Positions 1 to 8,059 of a DNA stretch of 64,000 bases are shown in pieces (positions within the stretch are counted from its first letter, which is position 1; every line of letters begins with the position of its first letter). The translations under genes were made by a program, and so were the position numbers. The DNA is from Aquiflexum sp041749095 (GTDB taxonomy: Bacteria > Bacteroidota > Bacteroidia > Cytophagales > Cyclobacteriaceae). Below the pieces are notes generated by a model, which did not search any database, was not told the origin of the DNA, and worked only from the letters and a program-made list of their open reading frames with translations. The stretch lies in assembly GCF_041749095.1 (NCBI RefSeq), contig NZ_JBGTCA010000429.1, positions 1-64,000 of the forward strand, in the 5' to 3' direction.

Positions 1-53
1 AATTGGAAGTGTAAAAAAAAACAAAACTATCAGTGGTGATAATCATGGGTTAA

Positions 54-902
54 TCAGTTAAAAACCACATTGGCAAGTTTCATGGACTCTGCAAATTCAA
101 TTTTATTCAGGTTAATGTCAAATCCATGGTCTTCCAAAATCGAAATCAGAGATTCGGTTGCTACATTTCCGACCAATTTATCCTCTGCAAATGGACATCC
201 ACCGTAACCCTTGATGGCTCCATCAAATCTTTTACAACCCACTTGTACTGCTGCGGCAATCTTTGGTTCCAATAATTGGGGAAGTGTATGTAAGTGCAGG
301 CCAAATTCAATTTTAGGGTATTGCTTGGCATTGAAAGTGAATAATTCGGATATCAAATCAGGTGTGGCAGATCCGATGGTATCAGCAAATGAAATGATTT
401 TAATACCCATTTCATCTAAATGTTTGACAAACATGGCAACCAACTCAGCCGAAAAAGGATCTCCAAAAGGATTGCCAAAACCCATACTCAGGTAGGTAAC
501 CAAGACTTTACCCTTGATTTCACATAGATTTTGGATTTCTTCTACTGTGTCCAAAGCTTCACTGATGGATTTATTGGTATTTCTTTGTTGAAAAGTCTCA
601 GATATAGAAAGCGGAAAACCCAAATAATCAATCTCCTCAAAATGCAAGGCATCCTCCGCACCTCTCCTATTTGCGACAATGGCCAGAAGTTTGGATTTGG
701 CATCAAACAAATCAAGCAGTGACAATACCTCTTCCGTATCGCGCATTTGAGGGATTGCCTTTGGGCTTACAAAAGAACCAAAGTCGATGGTATCAAACCC
801 AACCTGCAAAAGTTGGTTGATGTAAGCAGCTTTGATTGCCGTATCTATAAATTCACCCCTCCCTTGCATGGCATCCCTAGGGCATTCGATCAGTTTAATC
901 AT
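54..902 (-). CDS. Hydroxymethylglutaryl-CoA lyase family protein
   Basis: The 282-residue protein has the HMGL-like TIM-barrel signatures: an N-terminal IECPRDAMQG segment (metal and active-site loop), FADTIGSATP in the middle, a GLHLH metal-binding pair, and a C-terminal GYGGCPFAED loop carrying the family's catalytic cysteine. HMG-CoA lyase cleaves HMG-CoA to acetyl-CoA and acetoacetate in leucine breakdown. The length is slightly below the usual 295-300 residues, but both ends look intact. It follows metF on the same strand after 175 bases, so shared transcription with the methionine operon is possible but not shown. An acyl-CoA carboxylase beta subunit lies far away at 58376-60007 and would supply the preceding leucine-pathway step if it is the methylcrotonyl-CoA type. 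The family is secure. The exact substrate is an inference, because related lyases act on other 3-hydroxyacyl-CoAs. Confidence 0.85.
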   Translation of the reverse strand: MIKLIECPRDAMQGRGEFIDTAIKAAYINQLLQVGFDTIDFGSFVSPKAIPQMRDTEEVLSLLDLFDAKSKLLAIVANRRGAEDALHFEEIDYLGFPLSISETFQQRNTNKSISEALDTVEEIQNLCEIKGKVLVTYLSMGFGNPFGDPFSAELVAMFVKHLDEMGIKIISFADTIGSATPDLISELFTFNAKQYPKIEFGLHLHTLPQLLEPKIAAAVQVGCKRFDGAIKGYGGCPFAEDKLVGNVATESLISILEDHGFDINLNKIEFAESMKLANVVFN

Positions 903-995
903 GGGCTGAAATTAGGGATATGTATGAGAAGGAACAAATAGAAAGGAAAAGTCTGGAATCAAAAGGATTCATAGAGGACTGTCCACCAATTTTCA

Positions 996-1017
996 AATCT
1001 TGCAATCTTGCAATCTT
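996..1017. repeat. Short tandem repeat of an 8-base unit
   Basis: The unit AATCTTGC occurs twice in a row and is followed by a partial third copy, in the 175-base gap between metF and the HMG-CoA-lyase-type gene. No promoter or terminator is evident in this gap. Confidence 0.5.
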
Positions 1018-1077
1018 TAAATATCGAATTCTGAACACCGAATGATGAATAATGAACATGTAATGTCAGCCCCCGAC

Positions 1078-2031
1078 CTAAAACACCTCCTTAGCAATCC
1101 TATAAGTTGCATCCGCCTTGCTCATAGTATAATAGTGTAAAACCTTGGTACCATTGGCAATCAACTCTTTACTTTGTTGAATAGCCCAATCTATTCCAAC
1201 CTGTTTGACATCTGCATTGGTCTTGCATTTTTCAAGTTCGTCCATTAATGGGTCTGGAAGATCTAAAAAGAATGTTCTTGGAAGCATGGAAATTTGTCCC
1301 AATGTCGTGATAGGTTTTAGTCCAGGAATAATCGGCACAGTAATTCCCAAGTCCCTGACTTTTTTCTCAAAATCAAAGAATTTTTGATTGTCAAAAAACA
1401 TCTGTGTCACGATATACTCTGCACCAGCTTCTATTTTTTCTTTAAGATGTTTTAAGTCAAACTTCAAACTCGGTGCTTCGAAATGCTTCTCAGGATACCC
1501 TCCTACTCCGACGCAAAAGTCAGTATGAAACCCTGTTTCAGTTTCTTCATGGAGATATCTCCCATGGTTCATTCCATAGATTTGGGTAACAAGATCTTTT
1601 GTGTATTCATGTCCATTCGGCTCGGCTACAAATTTCCCCTCATTCTTTGGTGCATCTCCCCTGAGCGCAAGTACATTTTGAACACCTATAAAATTGAGGT
1701 CAATCAGCGCATTTTCAGTTTCCTCTTTGGTAAATCCCCCGCAAAGCATGTGAGGAACAGCCTCCACATGAAACCTGTTCATGATGGCCGCACAAATACC
1801 AACAGTTCCGGGTCTTTTTTTTGTACTGACTTTTTCGAGAAGCCCATTTGGATGCTTTTTATAGATAAATTCTTCTCTATGGTAAGTTACATCTACAAAA
1901 GGAGGCTTAAATTCTATCAAAGGCTCAATACCTAACAATAACTCCTTGAGGCTCTGACCTTTTAAAGGAGGTAAAATTTCAAATGAAAAAAGTGTTTTTT
2001 CAGCTTGATCGATATATTCTGTTATTTTCAT
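1078..2031 (-). CDS. metF: Methylenetetrahydrofolate reductase
   Basis: This 317-residue protein reduces 5,10-methylene-THF to 5-methyl-THF with FAD and NAD(P)H, supplying the methyl donor for methionine synthase. The MTHFR barrel is complete: the N-terminal FSFEILPP strand with the conserved Glu, a VDVTYH segment, NVLALRGDAP in the middle, and the EYIVTQMFFD and PIIPGLKPI segments near the C-terminus. It starts three bases after the stop of the C-terminal metH gene, so it is almost certainly the third gene of a metH1-metH2-metF operon under the SAM riboswitch at 5846-5943. Length and motifs are normal for the family. Confidence 0.95.
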   Translation of the reverse strand: MKITEYIDQAEKTLFSFEILPPLKGQSLKELLLGIEPLIEFKPPFVDVTYHREEFIYKKHPNGLLEKVSTKKRPGTVGICAAIMNRFHVEAVPHMLCGGFTKEETENALIDLNFIGVQNVLALRGDAPKNEGKFVAEPNGHEYTKDLVTQIYGMNHGRYLHEETETGFHTDFCVGVGGYPEKHFEAPSLKFDLKHLKEKIEAGAEYIVTQMFFDNQKFFDFEKKVRDLGITVPIIPGLKPITTLGQISMLPRTFFLDLPDPLMDELEKCKTNADVKQVGIDWAIQQSKELIANGTKVLHYYTMSKADATYRIAKEVF

Positions 2032-2034
2032 ATT

Positions 2035-4743
2035 TTATTTTTCCTGTATCTGTAATGAAGGGGAGTACCCTAAATTTGGTGACAACCATCTTTCTGCCTG
2101 CGCTTTGCTCACTCCTTTTCTTTTGGCGTAATCTTCTACCTGATCCTCCCCTATTTTTCCCAATCCAAAATATTTGCTTTCAGGATGTCCAAAATAAAAT
2201 CCGCTCACCGAAGATGTGGGATACATAGCATAGCTATCTGTTAAAGTAATTCCTGTTTTCTTTTCCACCTGAAGCAGGTCAAAAAGTGTCCTCTTTTCGG
2301 AATGTTCCGGACATGCCGGATATCCGGGCGCAGGACGAATTCCCAAATACTCTTCCCTGATCAAAGAATCATTGTTAAGGCTTTCGTTTTTGGAATAACC
2401 CCAAAGATCTTTTCTTACAACCTCATGCAGGTACTCAGCGCCTGCCTCCGCCAATCTATCTGCCAATGCTTTCAGCATGATATCATTGTAATCATCATGG
2501 GTTTCTTGAAATTGGGCTAACTTGGCTTCAATCCCCCATCCTGCCGTGACTGCAAATCCACCCATATAATCAATCTTATCAGGATGAATATAGTCTGCAA
2601 GCGACCGGTTTGGCACTCCTTTACCCTTTTTGCCCTGTTGACGTAGAAAATGGAATTTAAAGGATGTTTCCTTTCCACCATCCAGGACTGTGACATCATC
2701 CTCAACTCGATTCACAGGGAATAAGCTGACAACAGCCCTTGCAGAGATCCATTTTTCTGCAATCATCTCATCCAACATACTATTTGCATCATCAAGGAGC
2801 TTTTTGGCTTCTTTGCCTACTACAGGGTCCTCCAAGATCTTGGGATACTTTCCGGAAAGCATCCATGTGCTAAAAAATGGTGTCCAATCAATGTAATTCC
2901 TGAGAATGGACAAATCCAACTCTTCCCAAATTTTTTCACCAAGTTTTCTGGGCACCAATGGTATATAATGCTCCCAATCAATGTAAACAGGATTAGCTTT
3001 GGCTTCTTCCAAGGTGGCCATTTGTTTGACCATTTGTTTTGCCTCATGTTCTATTCTAAGCTGTCTATAGGTCTCTTTAATTTTGATTTTGTAATCAGAC
3101 TTTGTCTCTTCACTGATCGCTTCTCCTGCAATCGGCACTGACTTGGAAGCATCAGTAACATGCACCACGATTCCACTATAAACCGGGTCAACTTTTACCG
3201 CTGTATGGATTCTAGAGGTAGTCGCTCCTCCGATCATCAAGGGAATATCCAATCCTTGTCTTTCCATTTCTGAAGCCACGTAAACCATTTCATCCAAAGA
3301 AGGAGTAATCAAACCGCTTAAACCAATGATGTCCACTCGATTTTTGATAGCCTCTTCTATAATCTTTTGGGCATCCACCATAACACCCAAATCGATGATT
3401 TGGTAACTGTTACAAGCCAAGACAACACCTACAATATTTTTACCGATATCATGAACATCACCTTTGACAGTGGCCAAAAGGATTTTTTTGATGCTGCTCT
3501 GTTCCGAATTGTAATCTAGGTCTCCCACTTTAGGCATAAAAGGCTCCAAATAAGCTACTGCTTTTTTCATTACCCGGGCAGACTTTACCACTTGGGGAAG
3601 GAACATTTTACCTTCACCGAACAAATCACCGACCACATTCATCCCATCCATCAGTGGTCCTTCAATTACTTTTAGGGGACTTTTATAAGCAATTCTTGCT
3701 TCTTCTGTATCTTCAATCACATAGTCAATGATACCTTTGACCAAAGCATGTTCAATCCTTTTCTCGATAGGACCATTCCTCCATTCTTCACTTACAATTT
3801 CCTTCTTGCCGGAAGCTTTTACCGTTTCGGCAAATGTCAACAATGCCTCAGTAGCATCTTCATTTCTGTCAAAAAGGACATCTTCGACTCTTTGCAATAA
3901 GTCTTTTGGAATATCATCATATACCTCCAACATCGAAGGATTGACAATCCCCATATCCATACCATGACGGATGGCGTGGTAAAGAAATGCAGCGTGCATG
4001 GCCTCTCTCACAGGGTCATTGCCCCTAAAGGAAAAGCTTACATTGCTTACTCCCCCACTCACTTTGGCACCGGGAAGGTTCTGCTTGATCCATTGGGTGG
4101 CATGAAAAAAGTCCAAGGCATTTTTCCGGTGCTCATCCATGCCTGTAGCAACGGGGAAAATATTAGGATCGAATATTATATCATAAGGATTGAACCTTAC
4201 TTCATTGACAAGGATGTCATAGCTCCTTTTACAAATGTTAATTCTCCGCTGATAGGTATCTGCCTGACCGGCTTCATCAAAAGCCATTACCACCACAGCT
4301 GCGCCAAATTTCTTGATGGTCTTTGCCTGATGGATAAATTCCTTTTCTCCATTTTTCAAGCTGATGGAATTGACTATTCCCTTACCCTGAACACATTTCA
4401 AACCTTCCAGAATTATCTCCCACCTTGAGCTATCTATCATGATGGGAATTCGGCTGATTTCCGGTTCAGAGGCTATTAGGTTCAGGAATTTTTTCATAGC
4501 GGCGACACCATCAAGCATGCCTTCATCCATACACACATCCAAAATCTGAGCTCCTCCCCTCACCTGATCCAATGCCACTTCCAAGGCCTCATCATAAAGT
4601 CCGTTCAGAATCAAACGTGCAAATTTCTTGGAGCCGGTGACATTGGTCCTTTCACCTATATTGACAAAGTTGATTTCAGGAGTGAAAACCAATGGTTCCA
4701 AACCTGAAAGTTTCATTACGTTATGTTTTTGGATTTTACTCAT
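2035..4743 (-). CDS. metH: Methionine synthase, C-terminal part (folate, cobalamin and activation domains)
   Basis: The 902-residue protein carries the last three modules of cobalamin-dependent methionine synthase. The pterin-binding domain opens with NIGERTNVTGSKKF (residues about 25-40). The cap and cobalamin-binding domain has the lower-ligand motif DVHDIGKN, with His at residue 431. The SAM-binding activation domain has RPAPGYPACPEH near residue 820. The homocysteine-binding Zn domain is absent here and is encoded by the preceding gene. The two genes overlap by 8 bases (ATGAGTAA holds the start of this gene and the stop of the previous one), which suggests translational coupling. The product transfers methyl from methyl-THF to cobalamin and then, with its partner, to homocysteine. 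The activation domain is the site of reductive methylation with SAM. The split arrangement is, from recall, common in Bacteroidota, and there is no sign of a frameshift. Confidence 0.95.
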   Translation of the reverse strand: MSKIQKHNVMKLSGLEPLVFTPEINFVNIGERTNVTGSKKFARLILNGLYDEALEVALDQVRGGAQILDVCMDEGMLDGVAAMKKFLNLIASEPEISRIPIMIDSSRWEIILEGLKCVQGKGIVNSISLKNGEKEFIHQAKTIKKFGAAVVVMAFDEAGQADTYQRRINICKRSYDILVNEVRFNPYDIIFDPNIFPVATGMDEHRKNALDFFHATQWIKQNLPGAKVSGGVSNVSFSFRGNDPVREAMHAAFLYHAIRHGMDMGIVNPSMLEVYDDIPKDLLQRVEDVLFDRNEDATEALLTFAETVKASGKKEIVSEEWRNGPIEKRIEHALVKGIIDYVIEDTEEARIAYKSPLKVIEGPLMDGMNVVGDLFGEGKMFLPQVVKSARVMKKAVAYLEPFMPKVGDLDYNSEQSSIKKILLATVKGDVHDIGKNIVGVVLACNSYQIIDLGVMVDAQKIIEEAIKNRVDIIGLSGLITPSLDEMVYVASEMERQGLDIPLMIGGATTSRIHTAVKVDPVYSGIVVHVTDASKSVPIAGEAISEETKSDYKIKIKETYRQLRIEHEAKQMVKQMATLEEAKANPVYIDWEHYIPLVPRKLGEKIWEELDLSILRNYIDWTPFFSTWMLSGKYPKILEDPVVGKEAKKLLDDANSMLDEMIAEKWISARAVVSLFPVNRVEDDVTVLDGGKETSFKFHFLRQQGKKGKGVPNRSLADYIHPDKIDYMGGFAVTAGWGIEAKLAQFQETHDDYNDIMLKALADRLAEAGAEYLHEVVRKDLWGYSKNESLNNDSLIREEYLGIRPAPGYPACPEHSEKRTLFDLLQVEKKTGITLTDSYAMYPTSSVSGFYFGHPESKYFGLGKIGEDQVEDYAKRKGVSKAQAERWLSPNLGYSPSLQIQEK

Positions 4744-5779
4744 CTATTGTTGATACAAATTCAAGTTTTCTTGGAGTATAGTTTTGAGCTGTTTGAGCAA
4801 TTGCTTCAATATGTTCCGGCGTAGTGCCACAACATCCGCCCAAAATATTGATCAAACCATCTTTAAGAAATTCTTCCAATTGGGCTGCCATTTCAGACGC
4901 GTTTTGATCATATTGTCCAAATTCATTTGGAAGTCCCGCATTGGGATAGGCACTGACTAGAAAAGGAGCATTATCTGCCAATACTTTTAAATATGGTCTT
5001 AATTCTTTTGCGCCCAAAGCACAGTTTAATCCTACACTGAATAAAGGCAAATGCGATACAGAAATTAAAAAGGCTTCCGTAGTCTGCCCTGACAATGTTC
5101 TTCCTGAAGCGTCGGTTATGGTTCCTGATATCATAATGGGAATTCCACCTTCCGCTGGATTCAAAGGAATATTTCTTTCTTCATATACCTCCTGTATGGC
5201 AAATAAAGCTGCCTTTGCATTGAGGGTGTCAAAAATTGTCTCCACCAATAATATATCAGATCCGCCATCTAATAAACCCTTAACTTGTTCCTTATAAGCT
5301 TCCGCAAGTTGATCAAAAGTGATTGCTCTGTATCCGGGATCATTGACATCTGGAGAAATTGAGGCTGTTCTATTGGTAGGTCCAAGGGCCCCCGCTACAA
5401 ATCTTGGCTGTTCAGGATCTTTGGCTGTAAATTGATCTGCCACTTCCCTGGCAATTTTGGCGGACTGGTAATTGATCTCATAGGCAAGGTATGAAAGCCC
5501 ATAATCTTCCTGGGCAATAGCCGTACCGCTAAAAGTATTTGTCTCAATAATATCAGCACCAACTTCCAAATAAGCCGCATGTATGGCTTTGATGATGTCC
5601 GGCCTAGAAAGGGAAAGTAAATCATTGTTGCCTTTTAAGGGCTTGGGGTGCTGAGTCAACTCAGGAGTTCTAAAATCCTCCTCAGACAATTTATAACGCT
5701 GAATCATGGTTCCCATGGCACCGTCAAGGATAAGAATTTTTTTCTTAGATAGGAAAATCAATAGCTCGCTTCTATTCAT
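4736..5779 (-). CDS. metH: Methionine synthase, N-terminal homocysteine S-methyltransferase part
   Basis: This 347-residue protein is the separate homocysteine-binding module of methionine synthase. It begins with the family's ILDGAMGTMIQ segment. The three Zn ligands are visible as Cys253 (GLNCALG) and Cys316-Cys317 (GGCCGTTPEH). Together with the 902-residue gene that overlaps it, it makes a complete cobalamin-dependent MetH. Alone it resembles betaine- or S-methylmethionine-homocysteine methyltransferases, but the overlap with the folate/cobalamin half argues for the MetH role. It is the first gene after the SAM riboswitch. No Shine-Dalgarno sequence is evident before the ATG, as is usual in this phylum. 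Confidence 0.93.
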   Translation of the reverse strand: MNRSELLIFLSKKKILILDGAMGTMIQRYKLSEEDFRTPELTQHPKPLKGNNDLLSLSRPDIIKAIHAAYLEVGADIIETNTFSGTAIAQEDYGLSYLAYEINYQSAKIAREVADQFTAKDPEQPRFVAGALGPTNRTASISPDVNDPGYRAITFDQLAEAYKEQVKGLLDGGSDILLVETIFDTLNAKAALFAIQEVYEERNIPLNPAEGGIPIMISGTITDASGRTLSGQTTEAFLISVSHLPLFSVGLNCALGAKELRPYLKVLADNAPFLVSAYPNAGLPNEFGQYDQNASEMAAQLEEFLKDGLINILGGCCGTTPEHIEAIAQTAQNYTPRKLEFVSTIDE

Positions 5780-5800
5780 ATTGATGTTTGAATAATAAAA

Positions 5801-5811
5801 GCTTATGCGAG
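5801..5811 (-). promoter_or_regulatory. Candidate anti-P1 strand of the SAM riboswitch expression platform
   Basis: On the minus strand this reads CTCGCATAAGC. It is complementary to the 5' end of the aptamer, GCTTATCGAG, over ten base pairs with a single bulged C. The pairing would use the 5' strand of P1 and so compete with the SAM-bound fold. It lies about 21 bases before the metH start codon, so its pairing state could change access to the start. The complementarity is seen directly; the regulatory role is inference. Confidence 0.5.
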
Positions 5812-5845
5812 CAAGAACCGGATGGAAAAGAATATTTTACGTCCG

Positions 5846-5943
5846 CTCATCTTCTTCCGCCATTTGCGGAATGGGAATTAGCACCTTGCGTTTTCAGGTT
5901 GCTAAGACGTCATAGGGCCCTTCCCTCAGTCTTTCTCGATAAG
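5846..5943 (-). promoter_or_regulatory. SAM-I (S-box) riboswitch aptamer
   Basis: Read on the minus strand, the segment begins with CTTATC and ends with GATGAG, which pair as P1 with one G-U pair. Between them are the S-box hallmarks in order: GAGGGAAGGGCCC, TTAGCAACC, AAGGTGCTAATTCC, and a P4 hairpin with a TTCCGC stem. These match the SAM-I consensus closely. SAM binding stabilises P1 and lowers expression of the downstream metH/metF operon. No U-tract terminator follows within the 66 bases before the start codon, so control may act on translation or through the alternative helix noted at 5801-5811. Confidence 0.95.
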
Positions 5944-5949
5944 CAATTT

Positions 5950-5982
5950 CAAAGGTAAACCCAATTCTTCAATTTTGTCAAC
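5950..5982 (-). promoter_or_regulatory. Predicted Bacteroidota-type promoter of the methionine operon
   Basis: On the minus strand TACCTTTG (5950-5957) matches the TAnnTTTG -7 consensus exactly. GTTGAC (5977-5982) sits 19 bases upstream at the -33 position. Transcription would start about 6-7 bases downstream, at the first bases of the SAM aptamer (5943), which independently supports the prediction. Confidence 0.65.
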
Positions 5983-6134
5983 TTTTTCTATTTTTCTTCA
6001 ATAAACCTATTAAATTTCAATTGAACCCCATTTTTGATTGTCATTTCAACAAATCACATCAACATCTATTTGATTTACCAAATTGTACGCTTAATTTATC
6101 AATTCTTTAAAAAAAACTGAAAATTTCAACCTTT

Positions 6135-6692
6135 ATGAAACATCTCATTTCACTTTCGTTCTTGCTGTTTTTGATATCCTGTTCACAGCCCTCAAACAAT
6201 TCCGACAATGAAAGTCCTATAACAGATTCCTGGGATGCTGAAAAAAGACTTGTCGAACTTGGAATAGAACTACCCACAGCAAGTTCTCCTGTGGCCAATT
6301 ATGTAAATGCAGTTAGGACCGGAAATTTGCTGTTTTTGTCAGGGAAAGGCCCAAATCTTCCAGAAGGTGGTTATGTTACCGGAAAAGTTGGTCAAGATCT
6401 TACGATTGAAGAAGGAAGGGCTGCAGCAAGATTGGTTGCTATTAGTCAATTGGCTGTTTTAAAAGCAGAACTGGGAGACCTCAATAAGGTCAAAAGGGTG
6501 GTGAAAGTTTTGGGTATGGTCAATTGTGGACCGGAATTCACGGAGCAGCCGCAAGTCATCAATGGTTTTTCTGATCTTATGGTAGAGGTTTTTGGAGAAA
6601 AAGGAAAACACGCCCGTTCAGCTGTCGGAATGAACGCCTTACCTTCCAATATAGCAGTTGAGATTGAACTGATCGTCGAGATTGCAGATTAA
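6135..6692 (+). CDS. RidA/YjgF-family lipoprotein
   Basis: The 185-residue protein starts with a lipoprotein signal ending in LFLISC (Cys16) and an Asn/Ser-rich linker, then a complete RidA-fold domain from about residue 35 to the end. Recognisable parts are LLFLSGKGP, TIEEGRAAARLVAISQLA and the C-terminal HARSAVGMNALP, where the Arg corresponds to the substrate-contacting Arg of RidA, followed by VEIELI. Canonical RidA is a cytosolic trimer that hydrolyses reactive enamines. The subfamily with an N-terminal extension is less understood. Export and lipidation put this one at the cell envelope, so its substrate is unknown. The 3' end overlaps the convergent barrel gene by four bases. Confidence 0.85.
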   Translation: MKHLISLSFLLFLISCSQPSNNSDNESPITDSWDAEKRLVELGIELPTASSPVANYVNAVRTGNLLFLSGKGPNLPEGGYVTGKVGQDLTIEEGRAAARLVAISQLAVLKAELGDLNKVKRVVKVLGMVNCGPEFTEQPQVINGFSDLMVEVFGEKGKHARSAVGMNALPSNIAVEIELIVEIAD

Positions 6693-7996
6693 GGTCTGAT
6701 TCCTACACTGAACTGAAGATAGGGATTAGCCATATATTGAGACATGGAAAAATCTTCCAGCCTATAATTTGAAAGCGGAAGTTCATAACCTCCATGCACA
6801 CCCAAAATAATCTTGGAAGAGCTTGTAGAGGAAATAGGTATTCCATAAGAAAGATAGATTTCAGGCTTTGCCATTAGTCCGGCATTTCTCAGAAAACCAT
6901 CATGAAGAGGTTCCTCAAATAACCTGGGAAAATCGGGCTTTCCATTTGACAATAGACTGTATCTAATATTTGCAAATCCTAAACCACCTAAGCCTCCGAA
7001 TTCAAGGTTTCTCCTTTCAAAAAATTTCCTTCCCAAATTCCCATAAAGCCTTAAACTATTTAAAGTATGGCTTTTTGATTCATTGGCCTGTCCAGATAAT
7101 CCCAGGTTATAAAAATCAAATCCGTACAAATATCCTTTAGATTCCCCTAATATTTTCAGCCCCCAATTATTAGGTCTGCCACTAAATGGCTGAAGTCCAT
7201 TTTCTTCCAATTTCCTATTGAAGGCATCTGGTCTGGTAAAATGCATACCATAAAAAAAGTGTGCACCAAGGGAAGCATCTTTGTAAAAATAATTATGATC
7301 AGGAAGGGAAATCCCGAGACCAAGTCTCATAAAGGCACCGCTCTGAATATTACTGAAGCTGATATCTTTCATTTTCCAGGAATTTTCGAAAGGGCTGAAA
7401 GAATATCCAAATCGTGCCAAAAGCTCAAACGCCTCCTCTCTTCCGGGAATCGGAAGATCGTAGCTCATCTGAAAACCAATTTCCGTTAGAAATCCTGACA
7501 TATTCAGTGTGCCTTTGTGCAGATTGCCTTCTCTGAGAATAAAACCTTGCTCGGGATTCTGCAAAAATCCGTTCAGGGAATTGACCTCATTCTCTCTTAA
7601 CATCTGAAAATTCACAAAACCTGATCCAAATGACATGTAATGGATTAACTGAAAATTACCTTCTTCTGTAAATGCAAAACCAACATTTACATAAAATCTT
7701 GTTGTCTGATAATCTATAACATAATCGTTGAATTCTGATTTAAGTCCATTATTATGAAATAATTCAACCCCTAAAACAAAATCATTGAAGCGGGTCAAAT
7801 ATCCAAAACTCAAATTAGAATAGCTGTTTCTCATTGAGGTAAGACCTTTATCCTCAAGCATTTGATTGAATTCCCTCAAATTTGCACCTGTTTTACCAAA
7901 AGTCATGTACATGGTAGTTCTGTTAGTCTTCTCAGACTGACCATGCAATGGAATAATACAGGATAAGGAAAATAGAATTAGAAGATAGGCCCTCAT
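6689..7996 (-). CDS. Predicted outer-membrane beta-barrel protein of unknown function
   Basis: I chose the ATG at 7996 because it gives a clean signal peptide (MRAYLLILFSLSCIIPLHGQ). The longer frame starting at 8053 would bury that signal behind 19 polar residues. The mature part, about 415 residues, alternates short polar and aromatic/glycine strands such as LSFGYLTRFND, FYVNVGFAF and FMRLGLGISLP, which is typical of a porin-like barrel. It ends in a strand with a near-terminal aromatic (YLQFSVGIRP). I recognise no named family. It lies six bases or more downstream of the large hybrid kinase on the same strand and could be co-transcribed. Whether the two are functionally linked is unknown. 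Confidence 0.55.
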   Translation of the reverse strand: MRAYLLILFSLSCIIPLHGQSEKTNRTTMYMTFGKTGANLREFNQMLEDKGLTSMRNSYSNLSFGYLTRFNDFVLGVELFHNNGLKSEFNDYVIDYQTTRFYVNVGFAFTEEGNFQLIHYMSFGSGFVNFQMLRENEVNSLNGFLQNPEQGFILREGNLHKGTLNMSGFLTEIGFQMSYDLPIPGREEAFELLARFGYSFSPFENSWKMKDISFSNIQSGAFMRLGLGISLPDHNYFYKDASLGAHFFYGMHFTRPDAFNRKLEENGLQPFSGRPNNWGLKILGESKGYLYGFDFYNLGLSGQANESKSHTLNSLRLYGNLGRKFFERRNLEFGGLGGLGFANIRYSLLSNGKPDFPRLFEEPLHDGFLRNAGLMAKPEIYLSYGIPISSTSSSKIILGVHGGYELPLSNYRLEDFSMSQYMANPYLQFSVGIRP

Positions 7997-8059
7997 GAAA
8001 TTTAGTTTTCCCCCAAATTTATTATTAAAAGCGAGATTGAATCTAAGTTTCATTAAAAA

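Noticed and set aside
4736..4743. Possible frameshift splitting metH
   Set aside because: Both parts have proper starts, stops and complete domains, and the ATGAGTAA overlap is a normal coupling arrangement.
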